Source: Rhodomicrobium vannielii ATCC 17100 (GTDB lineage: Bacteria; Pseudomonadota; Alphaproteobacteria; Rhizobiales; Rhodomicrobiaceae). Taken from it: a stretch of 64,000 nucleotides of DNA. The stretch spans positions 3,193,501 through 3,257,500 of the forward strand of contig NC_014664.1 in the NCBI RefSeq assembly GCF_000166055.1, written 5' to 3'. Made by a program: the position numbers and the translations under genes. Positions 55,632-64,000 of the stretch are shown here, in pieces (position 1 is the first letter of the stretch; the number at the start of each line of letters is the position of its first letter). Under the pieces are notes generated by a model. That model searched no databases. It had not been told where the DNA came from and was given only the letters and a program-made list of their open reading frames with translations.

Positions 55632-56342
55632 ATGCGATCGGGATTGTTGGCACAGAAGGTTGGCATGACGCGAATCTTCACCGAGGCGGGCGAACATGTG
55701 CCCGTTACGGTGTTGAAACTCGATCAATGCCAGGTGATCGCGCACCGGACGCAGGAAGCGAACGGATACACGGCGATTCAGGTCGGCGCGGGGTCGCGGA
55801 AGGTCAAGAACGTGACGCGCGCCGAGCGTGGCCATTTTGCGAAGGCTCAGGTTGAGCCGAAGGCGAAAGTGGTCGAGTTCCGCGTGACGCCGGAAAATGT
55901 CATCGAGGTCGGCGCGGAGCTGACTGCGGATCATTTTCTGGCCGGTCAGTTCGTCGATGTGATCGGCACGAGCATCGGCAAAGGCTTCGCTGGCGCGATG
56001 AAGCGCTGGAATTTCGGCGGCTTGCGCGCTACTCACGGTGTTTCGATCTCGCACCGCTCTCATGGTTCGACCGGTAACCGTCAGGATCCGGGCAAGACCT
56101 TCAAGGGCAAGAAGATGGCCGGTCATATGGGCGTCGATCGCGTCACCACGCAGAACCTGCAGGTGGTGAGGACGGACGTCGAACGCGGCCTCCTTCTTAT
56201 CCGCGGCGCCGTTCCCGGCGCAAAAGGCGGCTGGGTCATGGTCAAGGACGCCGTGAAGAAGCCTCTTCCGAAGGACGTCCCGGTTCCGGGCGCGTTCCGC
56301 AAAGTCAACAACGACACCGCGACTGCGGGAGCGGGGGCATAA
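55632..56342 (+). CDS. rplC: 50S ribosomal protein L3
   Basis: 236 aa from ATG 55632, 27 residues longer than E. coli L3 mainly at the C-terminus ([20 protein letters not shown]), as usual in alphaproteobacteria. [20 protein letters not shown] and the methylation-loop region [41 protein letters not shown] are present. It nucleates 50S assembly near the peptidyl-transferase centre. Stop abuts the rplD start. Confidence 0.98.
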   Translation: MRSGLLAQKVGMTRIFTEAGEHVPVTVLKLDQCQVIAHRTQEANGYTAIQVGAGSRKVKNVTRAERGHFAKAQVEPKAKVVEFRVTPENVIEVGAELTADHFLAGQFVDVIGTSIGKGFAGAMKRWNFGGLRATHGVSISHRSHGSTGNRQDPGKTFKGKKMAGHMGVDRVTTQNLQVVRTDVERGLLLIRGAVPGAKGGWVMVKDAVKKPLPKDVPVPGAFRKVNNDTATAGAGA

Positions 56343-56963
56343 ATGAAGGCGGAAGTCATCACCCTTGACGCTTCCAATGCAGGAAGCGTGGAATTGGACG
56401 ATGCAGTGTTCGCGCTCGAGCCGCGCACGGACATTCTGCAACGTATGGTCCGTTATCAGCTGTCGAAGCGCCAGGCTGGCACGCATAAGGCCAAGGCACG
56501 CAGCGAAGTGAACGGTCCTAACAAGAAGATCTACAAGCAGAAGGGCACCGGCCAGGCTCGCCACGGCAACGACAAGCCGCCGCAGTTTCGCGGTGGTGGT
56601 CGCACCGCCGGTCCGGTCCCGCGCAGCCACGCGCATGACTTGCCTAAAAAGGTGCGCGCATTGGCGCTGAAGCATGCGCTTTCGGTTAAGGCTAAGTCGG
56701 ATGCGCTCGTCGTGCTCGACAAGGCGGAAGTCACCGAGGCCAAGACCGCGCAGCTTCGCGGCAAGTTCGCGGGCCTCGGCCTGTCGAATGCGTTGATCAT
56801 CGACGGCGCCGTGTTGCAGGATAATTTCGCACTTGCCGCGCGCAACATTCCGAACGTGGATGTGCTGCCGGTGCAGGGCATCAACGTATATGACATTCTG
56901 CGCCGGGAGAAGCTCGTGCTGACCCGCGCGGCGCTCGAAGCGCTGGAGGAGCGGTTCAAATGA
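56343..56963 (+). CDS. rplD: 50S ribosomal protein L4
   Basis: 206 aa, starting directly after the rplC stop. The extended exit-tunnel loop [20 protein letters not shown] and [20 protein letters not shown] is intact; residues here influence macrolide binding. In enterobacteria L4 also represses the S10 operon, but the corresponding leader is not recognisable here. The last four bases overlap rplW. Confidence 0.98.
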   Translation: MKAEVITLDASNAGSVELDDAVFALEPRTDILQRMVRYQLSKRQAGTHKAKARSEVNGPNKKIYKQKGTGQARHGNDKPPQFRGGGRTAGPVPRSHAHDLPKKVRALALKHALSVKAKSDALVVLDKAEVTEAKTAQLRGKFAGLGLSNALIIDGAVLQDNFALAARNIPNVDVLPVQGINVYDILRREKLVLTRAALEALEERFK

Positions 56964-57253
56964 GGGAAGAAGAACTCTACGACGTGATCCGCTCGCCGAT
57001 CATCACCGAGAAGTCCACGCTGGTCTCCGAGAACAACCAGGTGGTGTTCAAGGTGGCGATCGACGCAACGAAGCCAGACATCAAGGAGGCCATCGAGCGT
57101 CTCTTCAGTGTCAACGTCCTGGCCGTCAACACCCTTATCCGCAAGGGCAAGGTCAAGCGGTTCAAGGGCGTCAAAGGCCAGCAGAGCGATTTCAAGAAAG
57201 CGATCGTGACCCTGAAAGAGGGCCAAACGATTGATATAACGACAACGCTGTAA
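56960..57253 (+). CDS. rplW: 50S ribosomal protein L23
   Basis: 97 aa. [20 protein letters not shown] is the N-terminal signature and [20 protein letters not shown] the basic loop. L23 sits at the tunnel exit and docks trigger factor and SRP. It overlaps rplD by four bases and precedes rplB by 28 bp. Confidence 0.98.
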   Translation: MREEELYDVIRSPIITEKSTLVSENNQVVFKVAIDATKPDIKEAIERLFSVNVLAVNTLIRKGKVKRFKGVKGQQSDFKKAIVTLKEGQTIDITTTL

Positions 57254-57281
57254 GGCAGACTTCGGTAAGGGCGCATTCGCC

Positions 57282-58115
57282 ATGGCATTAAAGAAATTCA
57301 ACCCCATAACGCCGGGTCTTCGCCAGCTCGTGCTGGTCGACCGTTCCCAGCTGTGGAAGGGCAAGCCGGTGAAGGCGCTGACCGAGGGGCGCGCCGAAAG
57401 CGCCGGTCGGAACGTGCACGGTCGCATCACTTCGCGGCGTCGCGGCGGCGGTCACAAGCGCAACTACCGCCTCGTGGACTTCAAGCGGCGCAAGTTCGAT
57501 ATCGCGGCGACGGTCGAAAGGCTGGAATACGATCCCAACCGGACGGCCTTCATCGCGCTGATCAAGTACGAAGACGGCGAGTTGTCCTACATCCTCGCGC
57601 CGCAGCGCCTGAATGTTGGCGACAAGGTCGTCTCTGGCAACAAGGTCGACGTGAAGCCCGGCAACGCGATGCCGCTGGCCAACATGCCGATCGGCACCAT
57701 CATCCACAATGTCGAGATGAAGCTCGGCAAGGGTGGTCAGATTGCGCGTTCCGCAGGCTGCTACGCGCAGCTCGTCGGTCGCGACCAGGGCATGGCAATT
57801 CTTCGCCTTAACTCCGGCGAGATGCGCATGGTTCAGGCGGAATGCATGGCTACCGTTGGCGCTGTGTCAAACCCCGACAATTCGAACCAGAGTTTGGGCA
57901 AGGCGGGCCGCAACCGCTGGCTCGGCAAGCGTCCGAGCGTTCGCGGCGTCGCCATGAACCCGATCGACCATCCGCACGGCGGTGGTGAAGGGCGCACTTC
58001 GGGTGGCCGTCATCCCGTCACCCCGTGGGGCAAGGGCACTAAGGGTAATCGTACCCGTAAGAACATTCGCACGGATAAGTTTATCGTCCGCGCCCGCCAC
58101 GTGAAGAAGAAGTAG
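57282..58115 (+). CDS. rplB: 50S ribosomal protein L2
   Basis: 277 aa, the standard length. [20 protein letters not shown] in the N-terminal RNA-binding domain and the C-terminal [20 protein letters not shown] with the conserved His important for peptidyl-transferase assembly. It bridges 23S rRNA domains and the 30S subunit. Eight bp before rpsS. Confidence 0.98.
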   Translation: MALKKFNPITPGLRQLVLVDRSQLWKGKPVKALTEGRAESAGRNVHGRITSRRRGGGHKRNYRLVDFKRRKFDIAATVERLEYDPNRTAFIALIKYEDGELSYILAPQRLNVGDKVVSGNKVDVKPGNAMPLANMPIGTIIHNVEMKLGKGGQIARSAGCYAQLVGRDQGMAILRLNSGEMRMVQAECMATVGAVSNPDNSNQSLGKAGRNRWLGKRPSVRGVAMNPIDHPHGGGEGRTSGGRHPVTPWGKGTKGNRTRKNIRTDKFIVRARHVKKK

Positions 58116-58123
58116 AGGCCGCG

Positions 58124-58402
58124 ATGACACGCTCAGTCTGGAAAGGGCCGTTTGTCGACGGCTACGTGATCGCCAAGGCGGATTCCGCCCGCGATAAGAA
58201 ATCCAACGCGCCGATCAAGATCTGGAGCCGGCGTTCGACGATCCTGCCGCAGTTCGTCGGCTTGACCTTCGCCGTTCACAATGGCCAGAAGCATATCCCG
58301 GTGCTCGTCTCCGAGGATATGGTGGGCCACAAGTTCGGCGAGTTCTCGCCCACGCGCACTTATTACGGCCACTCCGCCGATAAGAAGGCGAAGAAGAGGT
58401 AG
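58124..58402 (+). CDS. rpsS: 30S ribosomal protein S19
   Basis: 92 aa: [20 protein letters not shown] start, [21 protein letters not shown] and [20 protein letters not shown]. It binds 16S rRNA in the 30S head with S13. Two bases separate it from rplV. Confidence 0.98.
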   Translation: MTRSVWKGPFVDGYVIAKADSARDKKSNAPIKIWSRRSTILPQFVGLTFAVHNGQKHIPVLVSEDMVGHKFGEFSPTRTYYGHSADKKAKKR

Positions 58403-58404
58403 CC

Positions 58405-58785
58405 ATGTCGAAACCGAAAACAGAGCGGCGGATCAAGGACAACGAGGCTCAGGCTGTGGCGCGCTCGCTTCGTGTGAGCCCGCAGAAGCTGAACCTCGTC
58501 GCCCAGCTCATTCGCGGCAAGAAGGTGGACAAGGCTCTCGCAGACCTCACCTTCTCTCGCAAGCGCATCGCGCAGGACGTGAAGAAGACGCTTCAATCGG
58601 CCATCGCGAATGCCGAGAACAACCACAATCTCGACGTCGATCAGCTCATCGTCGCCGAAGCCTATGTGGGCAAGAACCTCGTGCTGAAGCGCTTTCATGC
58701 CCGCGCCCGCGGTCGCATGGGTCGCATCGAGAAGCCGTTTTCGCAACTCACCGTGGTTGTGAGAGAAGTTCAGGAGCAGGCCTAA
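58405..58785 (+). CDS. rplV: 50S ribosomal protein L22
   Basis: 126 aa, somewhat longer than the E. coli form at the N-terminus ([20 protein letters not shown]). [20 protein letters not shown] and the tunnel hairpin [20 protein letters not shown] are present. L22 lines the exit tunnel. Its stop overlaps the rpsC start by one base. Confidence 0.98.
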   Translation: MSKPKTERRIKDNEAQAVARSLRVSPQKLNLVAQLIRGKKVDKALADLTFSRKRIAQDVKKTLQSAIANAENNHNLDVDQLIVAEAYVGKNLVLKRFHARARGRMGRIEKPFSQLTVVVREVQEQA

Positions 58786-59549
58786 TGGGTCAGAAAGTCA
58801 ACCCGATCGGGCTGCGGCTCGGCATTAACCGCACCTGGGATAGCCGCTGGTACGCGGACAAGGGGGAATACGGGAGGCTTCTGCACGAAGACTTCCGCAT
58901 CCGCGAGTTCATTATGAAGCAGCGCCGTCAGGCGGGCATCTCAAAGGTTGTCATCGAGCGCCCGCACCGCAAGTGCCGCGTGACGGTGCACACGGCTCGC
59001 CCGGGCATTCTGATCGGCAAGAAGGGCGCGGATATCGAGAAGCTTCGTGGCCAGCTTGCGAAGTTCACGACGTCTGAAGTGTACCTGAATATCGTCGAAG
59101 TTCGGAAGCCCGAGCTTGACGCGACGCTCGCTGCTGAAGGCATCGCCCAGCAGCTCGAACGCCGCGTTGCGTTCCGCCGCGCCATGAAGCGCGCGACGCA
59201 GTCGGCGCTCCGTCTCGGCGCTCAGGGCGTGCGCATCTACGTTGCGGGCCGTCTCGGCGGCGCGGAAATCGCGCGCATGGAATGGTATCTCGATGGCCGC
59301 GTGCCGCTTCATACGCTGCGCGCCGACATCGACTACGGAACGGCCGTAGCTGAGACCGCTTATGGCGTGATCGGCGTGAAGGTCTGGATCTTCAAGGGCG
59401 AAATCCTTGAGCACGATCCGATGGCTCAGGAGCGTCGGTCTCTGGAAAGCCAGGAGAGCGGCGGTCCGGGCGGTGGTCGTCCGGAAGGACGCGGCCCGCG
59501 TCGTGATCGTGGTGATCGAGATCGCGGCGGACGCGATCGCGACCGCTAA
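58785..59549 (+). CDS. rpsC: 30S ribosomal protein S3 with Arg/Asp/Gly-rich tail
   Basis: 254 aa from ATG 58785 ([20 protein letters not shown]); longer in-frame sequence upstream belongs to other genes. KH domain with [20 protein letters not shown] (GxxG), then the C-terminal domain with [20 protein letters not shown]. After about residue 218 there is a tail of Arg, Asp and Gly ([18 protein letters not shown]), giving about 20 residues more than E. coli S3. S3 lies at the mRNA entry site. The tail resembles the one at the start of S5 in this window. Confidence 0.98.
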   Translation: MGQKVNPIGLRLGINRTWDSRWYADKGEYGRLLHEDFRIREFIMKQRRQAGISKVVIERPHRKCRVTVHTARPGILIGKKGADIEKLRGQLAKFTTSEVYLNIVEVRKPELDATLAAEGIAQQLERRVAFRRAMKRATQSALRLGAQGVRIYVAGRLGGAEIARMEWYLDGRVPLHTLRADIDYGTAVAETAYGVIGVKVWIFKGEILEHDPMAQERRSLESQESGGPGGGRPEGRGPRRDRGDRDRGGRDRDR

Positions 59550-59608
59550 ACGAAAAGGCTTAAGACCCGCAGCCTTGTTTGGCGCGGCTTTGGATCATGG
59601 TGTGAGCG

Positions 59609-60040
59609 ATGCTGCAACCGAAGAAAACAAAGTTCAGGAAGGCCTTCAAAGGCCGGATGAATGGCAATGCCAAAGGCGGCACTTCGCTTAACTTTGGCAG
59701 TTACGGCCTGAAGGCTCTGGAACCGGAACGCGTGACGGCGCGGCAGATCGAGGCGGCTCGCCGCGCGATCACCCGCCAGATGAAGCGCGCGGGACGCGTC
59801 TGGATCCGCATATTCCCGGACCTGCCGGTTTCAAAGAAGCCGACTGAAGTCCGTATGGGTAAGGGCAAGGGCTCGCCGGAATTCTGGGCGGCGCGCGTCA
59901 AGCCGGGCAAGATCATGTTCGAGATCGATGGTGTCGGCGAGGAAACCGCTCGCGAGGCTCTGCGTCTCGGCGCGGCGAAGCTGCCGATCCGCACCCGCGT
60001 GGTTGTGCGTCTCGGCGAAATCGCGGCTGTGAAGGAATAA
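59609..60040 (+). CDS. rplP: 50S ribosomal protein L16
   Basis: 143 aa, beginning [20 protein letters not shown]. Signatures [20 protein letters not shown] and [20 protein letters not shown] are complete. L16 organises the A-site tRNA-binding region of the 50S subunit. It follows rpsC after 59 bp; the spacer has no feature beyond the ribosome-binding region. Confidence 0.98.
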   Translation: MLQPKKTKFRKAFKGRMNGNAKGGTSLNFGSYGLKALEPERVTARQIEAARRAITRQMKRAGRVWIRIFPDLPVSKKPTEVRMGKGKGSPEFWAARVKPGKIMFEIDGVGEETAREALRLGAAKLPIRTRVVVRLGEIAAVKE

Positions 60041-60047
60041 GGCGGCC

Positions 60048-60251
60048 ATGAAACTCGAAGACATTCGCAAATTCACGCTGGATCAGCTTGAGGACGAACT
60101 TATCAAGCTGAAGCGCGAGCAGTTCAACCTTCGCTTTCAGAAGGCGTCGTCGCAGTTGAACAACACGGCGCGCGTCAGAGACGTCCGGCGCACCATTGCG
60201 CGTATCAAGACGGTCGAGCGCGAGAAGCGCGTCGCCGAAGCGCAAAGTTAA
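60048..60251 (+). CDS. rpmC: 50S ribosomal protein L29
   Basis: 67 aa, all-helical: [20 protein letters not shown], then [20 protein letters not shown] and [15 protein letters not shown]29 lies next to L23 at the tunnel exit. It is seven bases after rplP. Confidence 0.97.
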   Translation: MKLEDIRKFTLDQLEDELIKLKREQFNLRFQKASSQLNNTARVRDVRRTIARIKTVEREKRVAEAQS

Positions 60252-60262
60252 GGAAGAAGAAA

Positions 60263-60517
60263 ATGCCGAAGCGCGTTTTGCAGGGTGTGGTAGTCTCGGA
60301 CAAGAACGACAAGACCGTTGTCGTGCAGGTCGAACGCCGTCTGACGCACCCGGTTCTGAAAAAGACAGTGCGCCTGACGAAGAAGTATCATGCGCACGAT
60401 GAGAACAACACCTTCCATGAGGGCGACATGGTTCGCATTCAGGAGAGTGCTCCGATTTCGAAAAACAAGCGGTGGGTCGTCCTCGATCCGGCGACATCCG
60501 GACCATCGTCTGAGTGA
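60263..60517 (+). CDS. rpsQ: 30S ribosomal protein S17
   Basis: 84 aa. [20 protein letters not shown] is the OB-fold start; [20 protein letters not shown] and [16 protein letters not shown] complete it. It binds the 5' domain of 16S rRNA early in assembly. Confidence 0.98.
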   Translation: MPKRVLQGVVVSDKNDKTVVVQVERRLTHPVLKKTVRLTKKYHAHDENNTFHEGDMVRIQESAPISKNKRWVVLDPATSGPSSE

Positions 60518-60566
60518 TTGAACGCGGGGCGGGCCAAGAGCTTCCTCGTCTGAAAGGTGAACTGCA

Positions 60567-60935
60567 ATGATACAGATGCAAACTAATCTGGATGTCGCCG
60601 ACAACAGCGGCGCGCGCCGGGTCATGTGCATCAAGGTGCTCGGCGGCTCGATGCGTCGGACGGCCACGATTGGCGATATCATCGTCGTCAGCGTGAAGGA
60701 AGCCATCCCGAAGGGCCGCGTGAAAAAGGGCCAGGTGATGAAGGCGGTGATCGTGCGCACGTCATTTCCGGTGCGCCGTCCCGATGGCAGCGTGATCCGC
60801 TTCGATTCGAACGCCGCCGTACTCATCAACAACCAGCGCGAGCCGATCGGTACGCGCATTTTCGGACCGGTGCCGCGCGAACTCCGCGCGAAGCAGCATA
60901 TGAAAATCATCTCGCTTGCGCCTGAGGTGCTGTAA
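60567..60935 (+). CDS. rplN: 50S ribosomal protein L14
   Basis: 122 aa. [20 protein letters not shown] start and [40 protein letters not shown]14 forms inter-subunit bridge B8. The last base of its stop is the first of the rplX ATG. Confidence 0.98.
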   Translation: MIQMQTNLDVADNSGARRVMCIKVLGGSMRRTATIGDIIVVSVKEAIPKGRVKKGQVMKAVIVRTSFPVRRPDGSVIRFDSNAAVLINNQREPIGTRIFGPVPRELRAKQHMKIISLAPEVL

Positions 60936-61261
60936 TGACGCAGCCTAAGCTGAAAATCAAAAAAGGCGACAAGGTCGTCGTCCTGACGGGGCGCGACAAG
61001 GGCAAGCACGGCGAAGTCGTGAAGGTGTTCCCGACCGAAAATCGCGCAGTGGTGCAGGGCGTTAACGTCGTCCAGCGTCACCAGAAGCAGTCGGCTGCGC
61101 AGGAAGGCGGCATCGTCGCCAAGGAAGCGCCGATTCACATTTCGAATATCGCGCTGGAAGATCCGAAGGACGGATCGGCTACGCGCGTCGGTTTTAAAAT
61201 CCTGGATGACGGGCGCAAGGTGCGGGTTGCCAAGCGCTCGGGCGAGACGATCGATGACTAA
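60935..61261 (+). CDS. rplX: 50S ribosomal protein L24
   Basis: 108 aa, starting [23 protein letters not shown] motif [20 protein letters not shown] near the N-terminus and [20 protein letters not shown]. An assembly initiator of the 50S subunit. It overlaps rplE by eight bases. Confidence 0.98.
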   Translation: MTQPKLKIKKGDKVVVLTGRDKGKHGEVVKVFPTENRAVVQGVNVVQRHQKQSAAQEGGIVAKEAPIHISNIALEDPKDGSATRVGFKILDDGRKVRVAKRSGETIDD

Positions 61262-61826
61262 GCAAGCGGAAGCCACGAACGGGTACGTGCCCCGGCTCAA
61301 GACACGCTACATCGAGGTCGCGCGTCCGGCCCTGATGGAAGAGTTCAAGTACTCGAACCCCATGCGGGTTCCTGAGATCACGAAGGTCGTGCTCAATATG
61401 GGCATCGGCGAGGCGACGGCAGACCGCAAGAAGGTCGAGCAGGCGACGCGCGATATGACTCTCATCGCTGGCCAGAAGCCGGTCATGACCAAGTCGCGCA
61501 AGTCCATTGCAGGCTTCAAGCTGCGCGAAAACATGGCGATCGGCTGCAAGGTCACGCTTCGCAAGGCGCGCATGTACGAGTTCCTTGACAGGCTCGTTAC
61601 GATTGCCCTGCCGCGCGTCAAGGACTTTCGCGGTCTGAATGCAAAGAGCTTCGACGGGCGCGGCAACTACGCGCTGGGCGTCAAGGAGCACATCATTTTC
61701 CCGGAAATCGACTACGACAAGGTCGAGCAGATCTGGGGCATGGACATCATCGTGTGCACCACGGCCGAGACGGACGACGAGGCTCGCGCACTTCTGAAAC
61801 AATTCAACTTCCCCTTCCGGCAGTAG
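61254..61826 (+). CDS. rplE: 50S ribosomal protein L5
   Basis: 190 aa from ATG 61254, which lies inside the end of rplX. It is about ten residues longer than E. coli L5 at the N-terminus ([20 protein letters not shown]). [20 protein letters not shown] and [20 protein letters not shown] are conserved. L5 binds 5S rRNA and contacts P-site tRNA. Confidence 0.98.
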   Translation: MTKQAEATNGYVPRLKTRYIEVARPALMEEFKYSNPMRVPEITKVVLNMGIGEATADRKKVEQATRDMTLIAGQKPVMTKSRKSIAGFKLRENMAIGCKVTLRKARMYEFLDRLVTIALPRVKDFRGLNAKSFDGRGNYALGVKEHIIFPEIDYDKVEQIWGMDIIVCTTAETDDEARALLKQFNFPFRQ

Positions 61827-61843
61827 GGCGAGGGAGGAGCACC

Positions 61844-62149
61844 ATGGCTAAGACAGGCATGATCGAGCGCAACAACAAGCGTCGGCGCATAGCGGCGCGT
61901 GATGCGGAAAAGCGCTCGGAGCTGAAAGCGATCGCGACCGACAAGGATTTGCCGATGGAGGAGCGCTTTGCGGCGCGCCTCAAGCTCGCGCAGCTTCCCC
62001 GGAATGGCTCGCCAACGCGCATCCGCAACCGCTGCGAAGTAACGGGACGTCCGCGCGGTTTCTACCGCAAGCTGAGGATGTCGCGTATCGCGCTGCGTGA
62101 ATTGGGTAATCAGGGACTTATCCCCGGTTTGGTGAAGTCGAGCTGGTAG
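61844..62149 (+). CDS. rpsN: 30S ribosomal protein S14
   Basis: 101 aa from ATG 61844 behind GGGAGGAG, the longer form without zinc-binding cysteine pairs (only one Cys in [20 protein letters not shown]). This is the zinc-independent type usual in Proteobacteria. It assembles in the 30S head. Confidence 0.98.
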   Translation: MAKTGMIERNNKRRRIAARDAEKRSELKAIATDKDLPMEERFAARLKLAQLPRNGSPTRIRNRCEVTGRPRGFYRKLRMSRIALRELGNQGLIPGLVKSSW

Positions 62150-62162
62150 GGATCACAGAACA

Positions 62163-62561
62163 ATGACGGTTTCCGATCCACTGGGCGATATGCTGACGCG
62201 GATTCGCAATGCGCAGATGCGTAGCAGGCCCAAGGTCTCGACCCCTGCGTCGAAGCTGCGCGCGCGCGTCCTCGACGTTCTCCGGGAAGAAGGCTATATC
62301 CGCGGCTATGCTGAAATCGAGTATGGCGGTGGCAAGACCGAATTCGAGATCGAGCTGAAATATTATGATGGCGCTCCCGTCATTCGTGATATCAAGCGCG
62401 TTTCGACCCCCGGCCGCCGCGTCTATTCGAGCGTGCAAGATCTGCCGACCATCGCGAATGGTCTCGGCGTCGCGATCCTCTCCACGCCGAAGGGCGTGAT
62501 GTCGGATACGCGGGCCCGGGCCGAGAATGTCGGCGGCGAGATTTTGTGCAGCGTGTTCTAA
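62163..62561 (+). CDS. rpsH: 30S ribosomal protein S8
   Basis: 132 aa. [20 protein letters not shown] start, [20 protein letters not shown] and [20 protein letters not shown]. It binds the 16S central domain; in E. coli it represses the spc operon by binding near rplE, whose equivalent site was not identified here. A 101-bp spacer follows before rplF. Confidence 0.98.
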   Translation: MTVSDPLGDMLTRIRNAQMRSRPKVSTPASKLRARVLDVLREEGYIRGYAEIEYGGGKTEFEIELKYYDGAPVIRDIKRVSTPGRRVYSSVQDLPTIANGLGVAILSTPKGVMSDTRARAENVGGEILCSVF

Positions 62562-62662
62562 GCCAAGGCTGGAGCACGACAGCGTAAGTTTCTGAACGGC
62601 CGGCGAGACCCTGATAGGTGGTCTTGGCCGGAGCAGCAGGAAGAAGAAGAAGGTTTTGGACG

Positions 62663-63196
62663 ATGTCCCGAATTGGCAAGAAGCCGGTCCCCGTCCCGAA
62701 GAACGTGACGGCGACGGTTGAAGGACAGACAGTGACGGTGAAGGGGCCGAAAGGTCAGCTTTCGCTCACGCTCGTCGACGACGTCGAGGTGAAGCTGGAA
62801 GACGGTGCTATTTCCGTCAAGCCCAGAACCGACTCCAAGCGCGCCCGCTCGATGTGGGGCATGTCGCGCTCCCTGGTGGAAAACCTCGTGGTCGGCACGA
62901 CGAATGGTTTCAGCCGCACGCTCGAAATCACCGGCGTCGGTTATCGCGCCGCGATGGACGGCAAAGCGCTGAAGCTCCAGCTTGGCTATAGCCACGACGT
63001 GCTGTATGCCATTCCGGAGGGCATCAACGTTGTCGTCCCGAAGCCGACCGAGATTACGATCTCCGGCATCGAGAAGGACAAGGTCGGCCAGGTAGCGGCT
63101 GAAATTCGCGGTTTCCGCGGTCCCGAGCCTTACAAGGGCAAGGGCGTTCGCTATCAGGGCGAGTACATTCAGCGCAAAGAAGGCAAGAAGAAGTAG
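62663..63196 (+). CDS. rplF: 50S ribosomal protein L6
   Basis: 177 aa from ATG 62663. [20 protein letters not shown] and the C-terminal [20 protein letters not shown] with the family end [19 protein letters not shown]6 supports the GTPase-associated region of the 50S subunit. The 101-bp spacer before it contains only a GAAGAAGAAGAAGG purine run near the start. Confidence 0.98.
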   Translation: MSRIGKKPVPVPKNVTATVEGQTVTVKGPKGQLSLTLVDDVEVKLEDGAISVKPRTDSKRARSMWGMSRSLVENLVVGTTNGFSRTLEITGVGYRAAMDGKALKLQLGYSHDVLYAIPEGINVVVPKPTEITISGIEKDKVGQVAAEIRGFRGPEPYKGKGVRYQGEYIQRKEGKKK

Positions 63197-63205
63197 GGAC
63201 GAACG

Positions 63206-63568
63206 ATGGCCTCTCCGCTCTCCAGTTACGATCGCCGCAAGGCTCGCGTTCGTCGCAGCCTGCGCCGGGCGCAGGGCGACCGTCCTCGCCTGTCCGTGTT
63301 CCGTTCGTCGAAGAATATCTACGCTCAGATTATCGACGACACGAAGGGATACACGCTCGCTTCGGCTTCGAGCCTCGACGCCGATTTCAAGAGCAACCTG
63401 TCGAAGGGCACCGATGTCGCCGCAGCTGCGGCGGTTGGCAAGCTTCTCGCAGAACGCGCAATCAAGGCCGGCATCAAGGATGTCGTCTTCGATCGCGGTG
63501 GCTACATGTATCACGGCCGCGTTAAGGCGCTCGCAGACGCCGCTCGCGAAGCTGGGTTGAACTTCTAA
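63206..63568 (+). CDS. rplR: 50S ribosomal protein L18
   Basis: 120 aa. [20 protein letters not shown] and [20 protein letters not shown], ending [20 protein letters not shown]. It binds 5S rRNA with L5. Nine bases after rplF. Confidence 0.98.
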   Translation: MASPLSSYDRRKARVRRSLRRAQGDRPRLSVFRSSKNIYAQIIDDTKGYTLASASSLDADFKSNLSKGTDVAAAAAVGKLLAERAIKAGIKDVVFDRGGYMYHGRVKALADAAREAGLNF

Positions 63569-63613
63569 TATACGCCTCGGGCTTTGGCCTGAGACAAATG
63601 AAAGGGTACGCTC

Positions 63614-64000
63614 GTGGCTCGTGATCCACGTGATAGAGGCAGAGAACGGGACCGCGATGATCGCGACAGCGAATTCGTGGACAAGCTCGTTCATATCAAC
63701 CGCGTCGCCAAAGTGGTGAAGGGCGGTCGTCGCTTCGGTTTTGCGGCTCTCGTCGTCGTAGGTGACCAGAAGGGTCGCGTCGGCTTTGGCCACGGCAAGG
63801 CGCGTGAAGTGCCGGACGCCATCAAGAAGGCGACCGACTCCGCGAAGCGCAATCTTATCCGCGTTCCGCTGCGTGAAGGCCGTACGTTACATCATGACGT
63901 GCATGGCCATCACGGTGCGGGCAAGGTGTTCCTCCGCGCGGCGCCTCCCGGCACCGGTATCATCGCGGGCGGGCCGATGCGCGCCGTCTTCGAGACACTG
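63614..64000 (+). CDS. rpsE: 30S ribosomal protein S5, 3'-truncated by window edge
   Basis: 129 codons are visible from GTG 63614 (AAAGGG upstream) to the window end without a stop; E. coli S5 has 167 residues. The first 18 residues are Arg/Asp-rich ([18 protein letters not shown]), then the S5 core starts: [55 protein letters not shown] and [21 protein letters not shown]5 lies at the mRNA entry channel with S3 and S4 and affects fidelity. Remaining spc genes (rpmD, rplO, secY) would be expected next. Confidence 0.97.
   Translation, partial: MARDPRDRGRERDRDDRDSEFVDKLVHINRVAKVVKGGRRFGFAALVVVGDQKGRVGFGHGKAREVPDAIKKATDSAKRNLIRVPLREGRTLHHDVHGHHGAGKVFLRAAPPGTGIIAGGPMRAVFETL

Overview
The window is GC-rich (visibly over 60% GC) and most likely a chromosomal segment of an alphaproteobacterium, probably Hyphomicrobiales. 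Pointers are a CxxC-x7-C FnrL-type regulator, a serC-serA operon with an alphaproteobacterial-style structured leader, an IalB protein, DUF2293, two ethylmalonyl-CoA pathway genes (ccr, mcd), KDO synthesis (Gram-negative envelope) and the usual str-S10-spc ribosomal order. A facultatively anaerobic, possibly phototrophic genus such as Rhodomicrobium would fit; that genus guess is inference only.

Layout. 1-2.6 kb: a 5'-truncated SUMF1-fold gene, fnrL, and a divergent DUF2189 membrane protein with a perfect FNR/FixK-type box between them. 2.7-7.3 kb: RND efflux adaptor and pump, closed by a terminator. 7.35-9.96 kb: overlapping ubiT-ubiU-ubiV for oxygen-independent ubiquinone synthesis. 10-12.3 kb: sulfur metabolism (sulfurtransferase, cysteine synthase). 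13-16.1 kb: IalB-like protein and a BamA-like outer-membrane protein. 16.3-23.4 kb: orphan LuxR-type regulator, a 32-bp perfect palindrome, then an RND pump, adaptor and 6-phosphogluconate dehydrogenase in a row. 24-28.7 kb: galE, DUF2293, HNH nuclease, L,D-transpeptidase and PepSY protein. 29-32 kb: serC-serA behind a promoter and structured leader. 32.2-37.2 kb: branched-chain amino-acid ABC transporter with a fused LivM-LivG. 37.2-38.45 kb: small accessory patch (unknown 121-aa protein, strong hairpin, 62-aa ORF coupled to an XRE regulator). 38.7-44 kb: ccr, a histidine-rich tandem-repeat protein, and mcd. 44.3-50.5 kb: ParB-like protein, EamA exporter, histidine phosphatase, kdsB with an SDR, DUF1345, PAP2 protein and a small His-rich membrane protein. 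50.6-64 kb: rpsL-rpsG-fusA-tuf, then rpsJ through rpsE, which is cut by the window end.

How it fits together. FnrL and UbiTUV point to respiratory quinone synthesis without oxygen. Ccr and Mcd are two steps of acetyl-CoA assimilation through the ethylmalonyl-CoA pathway. The envelope genes (BamA-like, Ldt, KdsB, GalE, two RND systems) are scattered. No insertion sequence, CRISPR array, tRNA, rRNA or prophage was recognised. The least explained items are the His-rich 58-residue repeat protein between ccr and mcd, the coupled 62-aa/XRE pair behind its hairpin, the 32-bp palindrome, the BamA-like protein lacking the usual Arg of its L6 motif, and a pair of competing hairpins between tuf and rpsJ.
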